From positions 1 through 39,226 of the IMG/VR virus record IMGVR_UViG_3300047171_000007: DNA of 39,226 bases. One strand, 5' to 3'. The notes beneath the pieces are model-generated. The model saw only the letters and a program-made list of their open reading frames with translations. It was not told the DNA's origin and did no database searches. Shown here piece after piece: positions 7,630-15,818 of this stretch (positions are counted from its first letter, which is position 1; every line of letters starts with the position of its first letter). This DNA is from a virus. The position numbers were made by a program, and so were the translations under genes.

Positions 7630-8847
7630 CTAGAACCCGGCTTGGCTACCGAAGAGACGCTTGAGGCGGGTGGCTTCGGCGATGATGCGACGCTGACGCA
7701 GTTGGAGAACCTGCGCCACGGAGTTCATCACGGAACCCGGTGGGACTTCGGTGGCCCGTCGAGAGTCGGGAGCTGCGTCTATCTGGTTGCGCTTTATCTC
7801 TCTGGGCGCGATGAGGGCGACCATCGCGCCCAGAGGAGGTAGGTCATACATCGTTGACGAAAGTCCCGCGACGGAGGTGGCGTCGTCGCCGAGGTTGACG
7901 AAGGGGGAGAACGCCGATTTGTACGTCACCCGGAACGGCATCCCCGGATACCCGCCCGAGTTCATACGCAGCGCGTACCCCGAGGGGAACGCCGTCAGGT
8001 CAGCCCCCGAGGTGAGGGTCCACTTCTTTCGGGGGATGGGGACCCAGTACCCGATGGGGTAGGGCATCTTCTGTTGGACCGAGATAATCTCGATGAGACC
8101 CGACACCCCGGCCAAGTCGTAGCCGACGGTCGCGGGGTTGTAGGTGATTTCCACGGAGTTGACCTGGTAGAGGCCGTTCTCCGAGAGGTCCGAGAGGTCG
8201 TCGTTGATGGCGGACATGATGTCGAACGCCGAGAACCGGGGGTTGACGTACACCATCGACCCCGATGCGTGGCTGGCCTCGCTCGAACCGAGGTATCCCG
8301 GCACGACGGTGATGGTCGTCCCATTGATCGCTTGGACGTAGAAGAGTTCGAGGTCGATGGCGAGGATTATCTCTGGCCGGACGTTGGGAAGGATTGTCCC
8401 CGCCGGGTCCGAGACGGTCATCGTCGTGGAGCCCAAGGAGTACGAACCCGACAAGGTCAGGGACTCCACCTGTTGGCCGGGCTGGACCCGGCGCAGGACT
8501 TGGCTAATCATCGACCCCAAGGTCGCGGTGTTGGACGAGACGACGTTGGGGCTGACCTGGATGGTGTCGATTACCGCCGCCTGCCCGGTGCCCGTGGAGA
8601 CGAACTCAGCGACGAGGAGACCGTTGAGTCCCGTCGTGTCAACTTGAGCCTGATAGACCCCTGTGGATAACCTCGCCACCATCCCCACCCCAGGGGTGGA
8701 GGAGCCCGAGTACGTCCACGTCGCGATGGTCGCGCCGTTGTTCATGTTGTACTTGAACGTGACGGTGGTGGGATCGACGACGGTATCAGTGGAGTCCGCG
8801 ACGAACGTCACGGTGAACTGGGCTACGTTGCCTGCAAGAATCGCCAT
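7630..8847 (-). CDS. Probable head-tail adaptor / tail structural protein with Ig-like N-terminus
   Basis: Two parts are visible in 405 residues. Residues 1-95 look like a BppU-type or Ig-like domain (AQFTVTFVADSTDTVVDPTT). Residues 105-405 resemble podovirus adaptor or tail-tubular A proteins: MISQVLRRVQ, a loop carrying a beta-hairpin, FDIMSAINDDLSDLSENGLY, and a helical Arg-rich C-terminus (AEATRLKRLFG). The fusion of a baseplate-like domain to an adaptor-like core is unusual. The ATG follows directly on the previous TAG. Function is inferred from fold-like features and from position beside the 638-residue protein. Confidence 0.45.
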   Translation of the reverse strand: MAILAGNVAQFTVTFVADSTDTVVDPTTVTFKYNMNNGATIATWTYSGSSTPGVGMVARLSTGVYQAQVDTTGLNGLLVAEFVSTGTGQAAVIDTIQVSPNVVSSNTATLGSMISQVLRRVQPGQQVESLTLSGSYSLGSTTMTVSDPAGTILPNVRPEIILAIDLELFYVQAINGTTITVVPGYLGSSEASHASGSMVYVNPRFSAFDIMSAINDDLSDLSENGLYQVNSVEITYNPATVGYDLAGVSGLIEIISVQQKMPYPIGYWVPIPRKKWTLTSGADLTAFPSGYALRMNSGGYPGMPFRVTYKSAFSPFVNLGDDATSVAGLSSTMYDLPPLGAMVALIAPREIKRNQIDAAPDSRRATEVPPGSVMNSVAQVLQLRQRRIIAEATRLKRLFGSQAGF

Positions 8848-10194
8848 CTAGGACACCTTCGCTACTGTGACGGGGCCTGCCGTACTTGTTGCAATGGTAA
8901 CATCCCCGGCTGTCGCGACGGTGCCAGTGACGACGCCGACCGTCCCTACGGCGCGGTATTCAACGGCGGGGATAAAGAGAAATGACACGCTTTCACCAGA
9001 GAAAAGGGTATCTGATGACGTTCGGGGGTGGACGACGCCACTACGAGACACCGCTTCACTGATGAAAACGGTGTCAGACGCAGTACGCGACGCTGAAATT
9101 ATAGATCGACTGGCCGATTCTGATGAGAATACGGTGTCCGATGCGGCGCGACTGAAGTTGACCACCGTTCGCGACGCTGACTCTGAGGAAAATACCGTGT
9201 CCGAGTTCGCCCTGGTGTTCGTGGAGACTGAACGCGAAACGGACTCCGAGATGAACAACGTGTCGGACGAGATTCTTGAACGGACGACCCCTGGATTAGA
9301 GGAAGACTCCGAGATTAATAGAGTGTCCGATGCGGCGCGCGATTTAGTAGCCGCCGAACGACTGGCTGATTCAGAGACGAACAAGGTGTCACTACTCGCG
9401 CGCGACCTAGTAGAGACTGCGCGCGAGACCGATTCCGAGGAGAAGAGGGTGTCTGAAACTGCCCTGATACGAGTAGCCGTGGCCCGAGAAACGCTCTCAG
9501 AGATGAAGAGGGTGTCCGAAGATGTGACCAGCGATGCTTCAATGATGATCGCTGTGGTGGTGTTATATCCAGCGCCCGTGTTCGTCGAGCCTGGAGCGTA
9601 CGCGGTGTTTGATGCAAGAGATAGGTTGTAAACCTCTTCTGTCCCGGTGTTAGTCGGTGAGTCAATGTAGGAGAACCCCGACGTTGAACCACCGGCACAA
9701 AATGAACCGGAGTCTCCAAAGCCCACATACGCCTGGGGGTTGGAGGTTGTGGCACTCGTAAGACTGGCGTAGGTGAAGGTGGTCGCCGCGCCAGTCCTCG
9801 TTGTGCCAGACGCCGGCACTTGCCAAAAAGTATTAGCACCTAACCCAGCGGTGTACGAGTCCCCCCAGTACGTAGCTGTAACCCCGGTCGTAGAACCCGA
9901 GTAGGTAATCGTAAGAACGTCCGCAGCGTTCGTGAGAGTTGCCTTGGCCGTCCAGATATCCGTAGTCGAAGCGTCCGTGGCATCAGACTCACGAGCACGG
10001 CGTATCCATGCCCCACTCTTGGTTCCACTGACTGCGGTAATAGTTATGGATGTCGTCAAATAGATTGGTGCGAATACCGCAAGGTCGCCTACCGCGCCGT
10101 AGGCGTGGGGCATCGTGTACGACGTTGAGGCTGGAGCGGAAAGTGTATCCCCATTGGTGGCGAGTGGGAACCCAGTGGGGTGGGTTATCGCCAC
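8848..10194 (-). CDS. Tail protein with nine 21-residue SDTLF-SES repeats
   Basis: This 448-residue protein has a Ser/Thr-rich beta domain (1-223), then nine tandem units of exactly 21 residues starting SDT(L/V)F (226-405), and a short glycine/valine-rich end. The unit pattern is SDTLFxSESxSR followed by about nine variable residues ending near Arg. Such regular Ser-rich repeats usually form a fibrous beta-solenoid or triple-beta shaft. The start is a GTG with no evident Shine-Dalgarno site 3 nt after the upstream gene. A host-contacting fibre or surface decoration is a reasonable guess; no specific family is recognised. Confidence 0.6.
   Translation of the reverse strand: MAITHPTGFPLATNGDTLSAPASTSYTMPHAYGAVGDLAVFAPIYLTTSITITAVSGTKSGAWIRRARESDATDASTTDIWTAKATLTNAADVLTITYSGSTTGVTATYWGDSYTAGLGANTFWQVPASGTTRTGAATTFTYASLTSATTSNPQAYVGFGDSGSFCAGGSTSGFSYIDSPTNTGTEEVYNLSLASNTAYAPGSTNTGAGYNTTTAIIIEASLVTSSDTLFISESVSRATATRIRAVSDTLFSSESVSRAVSTRSRASSDTLFVSESASRSAATKSRAASDTLLISESSSNPGVVRSRISSDTLFISESVSRSVSTNTRANSDTVFSSESASRTVVNFSRAASDTVFSSESASRSIISASRTASDTVFISEAVSRSGVVHPRTSSDTLFSGESVSFLFIPAVEYRAVGTVGVVTGTVATAGDVTIATSTAGPVTVAKVS
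8980..9519 (-). repeat. In-frame 63-bp tandem repeats (nine units)
   Basis: The DNA encodes nine units whose SDTLF/SDTVF motif recurs every 21 codons without a slip: residues 226, 247, 268, 289, 310, 331, 352, 373 and 394 of the tail protein. Nucleotide identity between units is only moderate, so the array is old and kept by selection on the protein rather than newly expanded. Confidence 0.9.
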
Positions 10195-10197
10195 GAT

Positions 10198-10500
10198 TTA
10201 TGCCAATGAGTACTGCTGGGCCCAGGCGATGTCGAAGGGACACGGAGTAGTTGGAGTCCCGTTTCCGAGCCACTGCGCCTGGAAGTCGAGGTTCTTTGTG
10301 AAGTCGGGCAGGTTCGTATTGGTGATGCTCCAGCCCGGAACCGCCGTAGGCAGCGGGGGGATGACCTGAGTGGGGGTGGACGACGTAGCCCAGTCGGCGG
10401 TCGAATATTCCTGGGCCGGGAGTGAGTAGACCACGTGGCCATTCGCCCGAGCCGTAGCGGCCTGGGCGGCGGTGAGAGGGACGAGGGGGGTGTCAGTCAT
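10198..10500 (-). CDS. Small tail-module protein with a T-x-AQ motif
   Basis: 100 residues, no recognised domain. The N-terminus (VPLTAAQAATARANGHVVYS) shares a short (T/I)TxAQxxL-type motif with the end of the 162-residue protein at 15319-15807 and with the gene remnant at 13570-13781. That suggests a small recurring module in this tail region. The middle is proline-rich and the end is FDIAWAQQYSLA. The ATG shares a base with the preceding TAA (TAATG). Probably a virion or assembly protein; nothing more can be said. Confidence 0.5.
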   Translation of the reverse strand: MTDTPLVPLTAAQAATARANGHVVYSLPAQEYSTADWATSSTPTQVIPPLPTAVPGWSITNTNLPDFTKNLDFQAQWLGNGTPTTPCPFDIAWAQQYSLA

Positions 10501-11552
10501 TAGACGGTAAAGGTGTGTGTAATGGTCACCGCATCTCCAGTTAGAGCCAGGGTAGCGATAGCGTTGAGAAGTGTTTCAACCATCATGGTGGTCACTCCAC
10601 CAGTGACGATGGAGGTGAAAATTCCATCCCTCGCTACGGCGTACGGCAACGAGCCAGTATCGTTCGAGTTCGTGGTGAAAGTATTGGACAGGGTGTAGGT
10701 AGTAGTACCCGTCGAGTGAGCGTACGTTGCGAGGGTACGAAGACATCCACCACTAGCAGTCGTAATCTCTCCTGCCATTGTCGTGTCAGTAGAGACCGAG
10801 GCCGTGTTGGTAGTTGAGATGCCCATGAACCATGCAGGGACGCTTCCACCAAGAATGCAATAAGTATCTGTATTGCCTGGAGTAGTCCCAGCCGCTCCAC
10901 CAGGGGTCGCTGGGTTGTACCAACGGTCAACAGTCAACACCGAAGTCGTATTAGCAGAAATAACCCCGTACACACCCGTGGAAAGGTCCACGACCGTGTT
11001 GCCAATGTACGCCGAGGAAACGAAGGGGGTACCGGTGGCCGTAAGAGACGTCGTTCCGGCCGCGGTCGCAGTGGCTTTGTTAAACCCAACCGTTAACCCA
11101 CCGATCATTCGCGAAAGAATGTCAAGACCGTTGTTCACCACAAGAGCGGTAGGCCCAGGAGACATCATAACCCCCGGTGCGCCAGCGTTCGTATAGTGAG
11201 TTTCTTGAACATCAGTCGGGCGACCAACCGGGCAACCTGTGTACGCGGAGATGAAGTTAGCGAGGTCAGGGTCCTCATCACACGCCACCCATGAAGGAGA
11301 AGAATCAAAAGAATGCTCTGCCCATAACCCCCCAACTGGATTAAAGAGTTCCGTAAGAGTCTCGGACCCAGCGAAGTTATGAACTGCGTAAGTGTCCCCA
11401 GCTCCGATGGCCTTCTCGAACAGGTGATTCTTTAATGAGGACACGTCAATTGAGTAATCGTCTACGTTGGTGTGAGCCACATTGACGTAGGTAACAGACG
11501 CATCAGTATGAGACGCATTCTTGGGATGTGCATTGCCAAGTTCTACGAGCAT
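10500..11552 (-). CDS. Tail-module structural protein, unrecognised
   Basis: A 350-residue protein preceded by a strong AAGGAG site. Residues 1-140 hold a mixed domain with several aromatic residues and CDEDPDLANFISAYTGCP. Residues 150-240 form a beta hairpin-rich section (TTSLTATGTPFVSSAYIGNT), and the end is again beta (GDAVTITHTFTV). Composition (Thr, Ser, Gly, Ala) is that of a virion surface protein. It is flanked by a glycosyltransferase and repeat proteins, so it belongs to the receptor-binding or decoration module. No family is recognised. Confidence 0.5.
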   Translation of the reverse strand: MLVELGNAHPKNASHTDASVTYVNVAHTNVDDYSIDVSSLKNHLFEKAIGAGDTYAVHNFAGSETLTELFNPVGGLWAEHSFDSSPSWVACDEDPDLANFISAYTGCPVGRPTDVQETHYTNAGAPGVMMSPGPTALVVNNGLDILSRMIGGLTVGFNKATATAAGTTSLTATGTPFVSSAYIGNTVVDLSTGVYGVISANTTSVLTVDRWYNPATPGGAAGTTPGNTDTYCILGGSVPAWFMGISTTNTASVSTDTTMAGEITTASGGCLRTLATYAHSTGTTTYTLSNTFTTNSNDTGSLPYAVARDGIFTSIVTGGVTTMMVETLLNAIATLALTGDAVTITHTFTV

Positions 11553-11676
11553 TAAGTCTCCTTAGGAACGGGGAGTAGTCCCATCTCTTCCAGTGTAGGG
11601 CGACTTGTGGCGCGGATACGAGTTTCTAGGTCTCCCTTGGCATAGACAAAGATTCTATTTCTTCAAGCGTTGGTCG
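11552..11676 (-). repeat. Diverged tandem duplication of a gene 3' end
   Basis: Two 51-nt segments 74 nt apart (11626-11676 and 11552-11602) both encode 17 codons beginning RPTLEE and ending ET-stop. The first ends the glycosyltransferase (TAG). The second lies in the -1 frame, and its TAA shares a base with the next gene's ATG. The second copy has an open frame back to about 11665 but no start codon. Confidence 0.7.
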
Positions 11677-13041
11677 GTTTGTATTTAATCGCTGCGTGCA
11701 AGTGGGACAGAGGGCCGCATGTCCGCTGTATTCGGGAACCTTCGCCAACTGTTCTGGGGTAAGGCCCGTCTCCAACGACTCCAGGGGCAGGTCGATGTCG
11801 TCCTGATATTCGTCGCGCAGGAGGTTCTGGGGGAGACACGAGATGTCGAGGTTCCCGCCGTCGTAGAGAACACGCTTGACGTCAGCGGGCTCCCAGTAGT
11901 CCTTACCCGGCTCGAGGAGGTACTGCAATCCCCCGGCCTCGAAGAAGCGGGTGTTGTTGACCCTCACCAAGTACCGGCGAATCTCCGGTTCGACCCACTC
12001 AACAGGTTCGATGTCGGGGAGTTCGAGGTTCTCTCGCCCGATGGCGTCGAGGTAGCGGGTGGCGGCGACGTCCCACGTGAACACCATGCGTGCGATGGCG
12101 GAGTTGGCCTTGGCGACTTCGAGGGCGTCGTTGTAGTGCAGGTAGACATCCTCCATCGCTTGACAGAGGTCGTCGAAGTTCGGCTCCCACCAACTTCCAG
12201 CGGGACCGTGGTGGAAGGACTGAGGGGGTGTCTCGGTGAGGGTCCACCCCAGAGGGTAGGTGATGAGGTCACCGTAGGCGGCGTGACCGTGTGCGTTGGT
12301 GGCGATAGTCGGGCACCCCTGAGCGATGGCTTGCAGGGGGCGCATACCGAACCCCTCCCCACGCGAGGGCTGGACGTAACAATGCGCCATCGCGTACAGA
12401 GCTCGTTCCTCGTCGTCGGTCAACTTGCCGGTGATGAGGTGGATGCGCTCGTCCTTGGGGAAGTCCGAGGCTTTGGCGGAGTGGACGAACAACCTCGGGG
12501 CCGGACCGTCCGCCACCCGTCCGTCGAACACCTTGCGGAAGGCGTCGATGACGAGTTCTGATCCCTTGCGATGCCCACCCCCGCTGATGAGAAACGTGAA
12601 GTACGGCTCGTCGAGTGTCGGTCTCTCCGTCGGCGCCCACTGTTGGGGGTCAATGCCGAGAGGCACGTACTTCACGTTCTGGTGGTAGCGAGAGAACAGT
12701 TCAAAGTTCTGCTGGCTCGGGACGATGACGGTGTCGAACACGTCGAGGGATTCCCTGAACGGCTCGGGGAGGATGGTGGATTCCCACATCGTCAGGATGC
12801 TCTTGGTCTGGCCCTTCCACCACCCTCGGCAGTGACCGGGGGTGGAGAGCCACGCGACGTGCGCACAGGTGGCGGACTTGCCGTCCACGTGGGGGATGTA
12901 CTTCTGCGCCCCCGAACCCTGAGGGTTGGGGAGGTCGTCGAAGACTTCGACCCCTTGGCGTTCCACGGCTTTGATGAGGTCTACGCCCATACGTCCGTAA
13001 CCTAACTCCCGGCTGTGGACGTAGAGGCCGTTCATCCTCAC
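11626..13041 (-). CDS. GT4-like glycosyltransferase (GT-B fold)
   Basis: 471 residues with the classic C-terminal donor-binding features of family GT4: SGGGHRKGSELVIDAFRK (about 153-170), RLFVHSAK, and SRGEGFGMRPLQAIAQGCPT (about 226-245) containing the E-x7-E type motif. The N-terminal acceptor domain includes GYGRMGVDLIKAV. About 170 residues after the catalytic core end in a CPTC knuckle-like motif near the C-terminus (ALCPTCTQRLN). A nucleotide-sugar-dependent enzyme is predicted, modifying either a phage tail protein or a host surface polymer. The GTG start overlaps the previous stop (GTGA). Being embedded in the tail module favours glycosylation of fibre proteins, but this is inference. 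Confidence 0.75.
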   Translation of the reverse strand: MRMNGLYVHSRELGYGRMGVDLIKAVERQGVEVFDDLPNPQGSGAQKYIPHVDGKSATCAHVAWLSTPGHCRGWWKGQTKSILTMWESTILPEPFRESLDVFDTVIVPSQQNFELFSRYHQNVKYVPLGIDPQQWAPTERPTLDEPYFTFLISGGGHRKGSELVIDAFRKVFDGRVADGPAPRLFVHSAKASDFPKDERIHLITGKLTDDEERALYAMAHCYVQPSRGEGFGMRPLQAIAQGCPTIATNAHGHAAYGDLITYPLGWTLTETPPQSFHHGPAGSWWEPNFDDLCQAMEDVYLHYNDALEVAKANSAIARMVFTWDVAATRYLDAIGRENLELPDIEPVEWVEPEIRRYLVRVNNTRFFEAGGLQYLLEPGKDYWEPADVKRVLYDGGNLDISCLPQNLLRDEYQDDIDLPLESLETGLTPEQLAKVPEYSGHAALCPTCTQRLNTNRPTLEEIESLSMPRET

Positions 13042-13340
13042 AGCGTGGCCTCTTGCATCCTCGACTCCATCTCCTTGCGGATACCGGGGGCCATGATGAC
13101 CGAGTGCTCCACCTCGAACTTGCTGTTCGCTTGGGCCGCCACCTCAGCGGAACCGAAGACGTGCTTGGGCTGGTAGCCCTGGCGTCTAAGAACTTTATAA
13201 GAATCCATGTCCTCCGAGCGCGACGCATCGGTCTGACGACGATCCCCTGCTCCCATACCTTGGAACTGGAGAGTCCCGAGTTTGATGCGGAAACATTCAG
13301 GGCATCCTTGGTGAGAACCATCGTGCTGCTCCAACTCCAC
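13038..13340 (-). CDS. Small protein with a CPEC knuckle, unrecognised
   Basis: The start is placed at the GTG at 13340, sharing a base with the preceding TAG; the longer ORF is a shadow of that gene. The 100 residues open with MELEQHDGSHQGCPECFRIK, a half zinc-knuckle. A basic middle with SEDMDSYKVLRRQGYQPKHV follows, and the helical C-terminus EMESRMQEATL ends it. No domain is recognised. It is coupled to the glycosyltransferase by GTGA, so it may assist it or be a minor virion protein. Confidence 0.5.
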   Translation of the reverse strand: MELEQHDGSHQGCPECFRIKLGTLQFQGMGAGDRRQTDASRSEDMDSYKVLRRQGYQPKHVFGSAEVAAQANSKFEVEHSVIMAPGIRKEMESRMQEATL

Positions 13341-13573
13341 TACAGTCCCGCCTTCCTGTTCAGCGCGTCCAACGCCTCTAAGCCTTTGGTCCCGGCGATG
13401 ACGTTGCACACGGCATTGAGGCCAAGACCCGTCGTCCCGGCCTTGGCGTTGAGTGCGGCGTGCATCCCAAGGTTCTTGGTTCCGGCGTAGGCATTGGCGG
13501 CGGCGAGTTCCCCGAGGTTTGTCGTCCCGGCCAAGACGTTCAGTACCTTCAGCCATCCGGCTCCGTCACTCAT
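13340..13573 (-). CDS. 15-residue repeat protein
   Basis: The 77-residue product is built almost entirely of 15-residue units of the form N-x-x-AGT-x-x-LG-x-x-A-A-x (NVLAGTTNLGELAAA, NAYAGTKNLGMHAAL, NAKAGTTGLGLNAVC, NVIAGTKGLEALDAL), ending NRKAGL. Short Ala/Gly repeats of this kind occur in phage tail-associated small proteins. The repeat would form a regular helical or solenoid fold. The ATG overlaps the TGA of the gene remnant upstream. Confidence 0.6.
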   Translation of the reverse strand: MSDGAGWLKVLNVLAGTTNLGELAAANAYAGTKNLGMHAALNAKAGTTGLGLNAVCNVIAGTKGLEALDALNRKAGL

Positions 13574-13781
13574 GCGATGCAGTCTCCGTATCCCGTTCCA
13601 AAGGCGGTGTAGTTGGTGAGAAGTGTAGCCTGCGCCGCCGTGATAGGGGTGGTTGCCCCACCTTGGAAGTACGCCACGGGGTAGGGATTATGCGCGACAT
13701 CGTGATCACTGGGGACCTGAGGTAGTTAGCGCCGAGCATGGCCTAGACCTTCGGTATCTGCGACGCCAGTTGGTAGGTCAT
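13570..13781 (-). pseudogene. Remnant of a paralogue of the 162-residue tail-module gene
   Basis: After the spike gene's TAA a new ATG (13781, TAATG) opens a frame of only 12 codons ending in TAG. Further down, another frame encodes QVPSDHDVAHNPYPVAYFQG and a TLLTNYTAFGTGYGDCIA ending. This matches the C-terminus of the 162-residue protein at 15319-15807, 20 residues of it identically. That frame has no upstream start before a TAA. The stop still overlaps the next ATG as ATGA. The interval is not a multiple of three. It is best read as a duplicated gene that has lost its middle. Confidence 0.6.
13664..13722. repeat. 59-bp direct repeat, copy 1
   Basis: Identical over 59 bp to 15419-15477. 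It lies inside the gene remnant. Perfect identity over this length, with diverged flanks, indicates a recent duplication or gene conversion. Confidence 0.9.
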
Positions 13782-15316
13782 TAGTCGCCCACGAATACAA
13801 CGGTCGGGGCCACGGTGTAGGTCATGGTGAATGTCCCGCCCGCAGCGAGTCGGTAGGTGTCGCCAACTGCGAGAACACCTGAAACCGCAACCCCATTGAC
13901 GCTAACTGCGGTGACAGTCCCAGCGGCGGTGACGTAGAGCGTGCCGTCTACTCCGGTGTTATTGGTAGCGGCGACAGTTGAGGCACCAATAGCGAAAGCA
14001 GACCCAGGAATGGTCGCCCCAGCGGGGTTAAGACCAATTACGTGATTGAACTTGATATTTGCATTACCTGTGGCCCCGATGGTCGCTGGCTTAGTGACGT
14101 TGCCAACCAAAGAACCTGATGACCACGAGAACCCCGAGACGTATTGGAGAACGTTCACGCCGTAGGATTGGTACGTCCCCATTGCTCGACAGCCCACCAG
14201 TGAGACGTTCGACGTGAGCGCCGACCCGCTACTTCCCTCAAAGTGGAATCCCTCATAGGTGTTGTGGCTATTCTGTGACGACTCTCTCGCCGTGCAGGCA
14301 GAGAATTGAAGGTCGCTGGACTGTTGGATGAAATACCCGTAGATGCCCGAATAGTCGGCCAAACATCCAACAAGACGAGTGCGGTTCCCCGAGTACAACT
14401 GATAGCCGTGCTCGCATTGCCACACGTCGCACCCGATTATCTCCGATCCGAAGTGGCCGGATAAAAGAATCCCGGGACCGTTGGCGTACCCTCCGATGTC
14501 GCAGTTGATAATGTGGGCATCGCTCGATTGTGAGTCGAGTTCTATGGCCGCCGACTGGCTGGAAGCGACGTAATCCCGAAAAAGGCAGTCGGTGACGTAG
14601 GGATTCAGACACGTCTTACTGCCAGCCGCACCGAAACGGAGTCCCTGCCCGCGTGGGTTACCGACGACACACCGCGATATGAAAAAATCGTCCATCCCGT
14701 ATATGTCAATCATCGGCGTAGTGCCGCTTTGGTTGTTCCCATTGCCGTTGAACACGAGATCGAAAATCCTTAACCCGTTTCGCTGTGTCCCATCGTTGGG
14801 TGTCGAAAGAAGCGATGCTACGGTAGAGGATATAAGTTCTAGTGTCGCACCACGGCTACCGGCAAGCGTCAAATAACTGTAGGGGACACTGATGCCCGTA
14901 GTCATGTAGGTTCCGGGGGGGAAATAGACGACTCCGCCGCCGCCGACGCCTGCCGCCGCCGTGACAGCCGCGTTTATGGCGGTCGTGTCATCGGTCGAAC
15001 CATTACCCGTGGCCCCATACGCTTTGACGTTAAAGACCTGACCACCCTTGTCCTCGAAGCCTGTGATTGGCCCGGTCATCGTGCCACCGGCTAGGGGGAG
15101 TTTGGATGCCTCCGCCGCTTCAGCGCGGTTGGTCTCAGCGGTGACGGATGCTACTGATGCGAGGACCGGAGCGCCGGTGGTTCCAATGGCTGTCTCAATC
15201 GCCACAATCGCATCGTTGGCGTTGGCGTGCTGGCCTGAGTGCGAAGGATTATTTAACGGACTCGACGAAGTGGGGTCTGTCAATGAATCAATAGAGCCGG
15301 GGAAGTTCGTTGCCAT
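13781..15316 (-). CDS. Tail spike with pectate-lyase-type beta-helix
   Basis: 511 residues from the ATG at 15316. An N-terminal attachment region (GSIDSLTDPTSSSPLNNPSH, then an Ala-rich helix) leads through LPLAGGTMTGPI to the hallmark start of phage spikes, VFNVKAYGATGNGSTDDTTA. A right-handed parallel beta-helix follows, with recurring short strands and Asn/Cys ladders (for example HIINCDIGGYANGPGILLSG). A compact C-terminal beta domain (AAGTVTAVSVNGVAVSG) probably drives trimerisation. It binds and probably depolymerises a host surface polysaccharide, though catalytic residues cannot be picked out. It lies in the receptor-binding module downstream of the capsid genes. Confidence 0.8.
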   Translation of the reverse strand: MATNFPGSIDSLTDPTSSSPLNNPSHSGQHANANDAIVAIETAIGTTGAPVLASVASVTAETNRAEAAEASKLPLAGGTMTGPITGFEDKGGQVFNVKAYGATGNGSTDDTTAINAAVTAAAGVGGGGVVYFPPGTYMTTGISVPYSYLTLAGSRGATLELISSTVASLLSTPNDGTQRNGLRIFDLVFNGNGNNQSGTTPMIDIYGMDDFFISRCVVGNPRGQGLRFGAAGSKTCLNPYVTDCLFRDYVASSQSAAIELDSQSSDAHIINCDIGGYANGPGILLSGHFGSEIIGCDVWQCEHGYQLYSGNRTRLVGCLADYSGIYGYFIQQSSDLQFSACTARESSQNSHNTYEGFHFEGSSGSALTSNVSLVGCRAMGTYQSYGVNVLQYVSGFSWSSGSLVGNVTKPATIGATGNANIKFNHVIGLNPAGATIPGSAFAIGASTVAATNNTGVDGTLYVTAAGTVTAVSVNGVAVSGVLAVGDTYRLAAGGTFTMTYTVAPTVVFVGD

Positions 15317-15318
15317 TA

Positions 15319-15807
15319 TTATCCCGTCGTCAAACAGTTTGCGTACCCCGCACCGTGCGCTGTATACGTGTTGAGAAGATTGTACTGTGCAGGGGTAACG
15401 ACTGAGGTGCAACCACCCTGGAAGTACGCCACGGGGTAGGGATTATGCGCGACATCGTGATCACTGGGGACCTGAGGGCGCACACCGGGGTCGATGTAGA
15501 TGGAGCGCACGTAGGGGTCCTGAGGGTTACTGATGTTCCACGGGAACACCGCCGACATGTCGGTGTTGGAGTTCTCCGGCGAGGGGTCGGACTGCACGAC
15601 CGTGTTGTCCGAGAGAATCCACACGTTCACTCCACGGATGCGGTTCTCGTAGTGACGCCACAGGTCGATCTGGTCCTGTGTGGAGTCAGGAGTGAAGGTG
15701 GGGACCACCTGGACGAGGGGTGGGGTGAAGTATTTAGTGGGGAGAATACCCGAGTCGTAGAGAGCGAGCGAGTCGTAGAGAGCGAGCGAGTCGTATGCGG
15801 TCGCCAC
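15319..15807 (-). CDS. Tail-module protein with YDSLAL repeats
   Basis: 162 residues starting from a GTG. The N-terminus repeats YDSLAL twice and then YDS, encoded by 18-bp tandem repeats. The middle (RHYENRIRGVNVWILSDNTV, PWNISNPQDPYVRSIYIDPG) is aromatic and proline-rich. The C-terminus (QVPSDHDVAHNPYPVAYFQG and a TPAQYNLLNTYTAHGAGY segment) is duplicated in the remnant at 13570-13781. No domain is recognised. Position directly before the spike suggests a small spike-adaptor or virion protein. Confidence 0.55.
   Translation of the reverse strand: MATAYDSLALYDSLALYDSGILPTKYFTPPLVQVVPTFTPDSTQDQIDLWRHYENRIRGVNVWILSDNTVVQSDPSPENSNTDMSAVFPWNISNPQDPYVRSIYIDPGVRPQVPSDHDVAHNPYPVAYFQGGCTSVVTPAQYNLLNTYTAHGAGYANCLTTG
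15419..15477. repeat. 59-bp direct repeat, copy 2
   Basis: Exact copy of 13664-13722, here inside the intact 162-residue gene. It is probably the source copy, because its frame is unbroken. Confidence 0.9.
15751..15795 (-). repeat. 18-bp tandem repeat encoding YDSLAL
   Basis: Two and a half exact copies of an 18-bp unit near the 5' end of the 162-residue gene. Exact identity suggests recent slippage expansion within the reading frame. Confidence 0.85.
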
Positions 15808-15818
15808 GTGCTACTCGC

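Noticed and set aside
8980-9519. CRISPR-like spaced repeats
   Set aside because: The regular 63-bp spacing comes from in-frame 21-residue protein repeats with moderate DNA identity; there are no identical repeats with unique spacers and no cas genes.
8867-9631. Long plus-strand ORF (254 codons) opposite the SDTLF repeat gene
   Set aside because: It is a shadow of the periodic minus-strand gene; its product is a repetitive acidic sequence and it has no promoter or ribosome-binding site.
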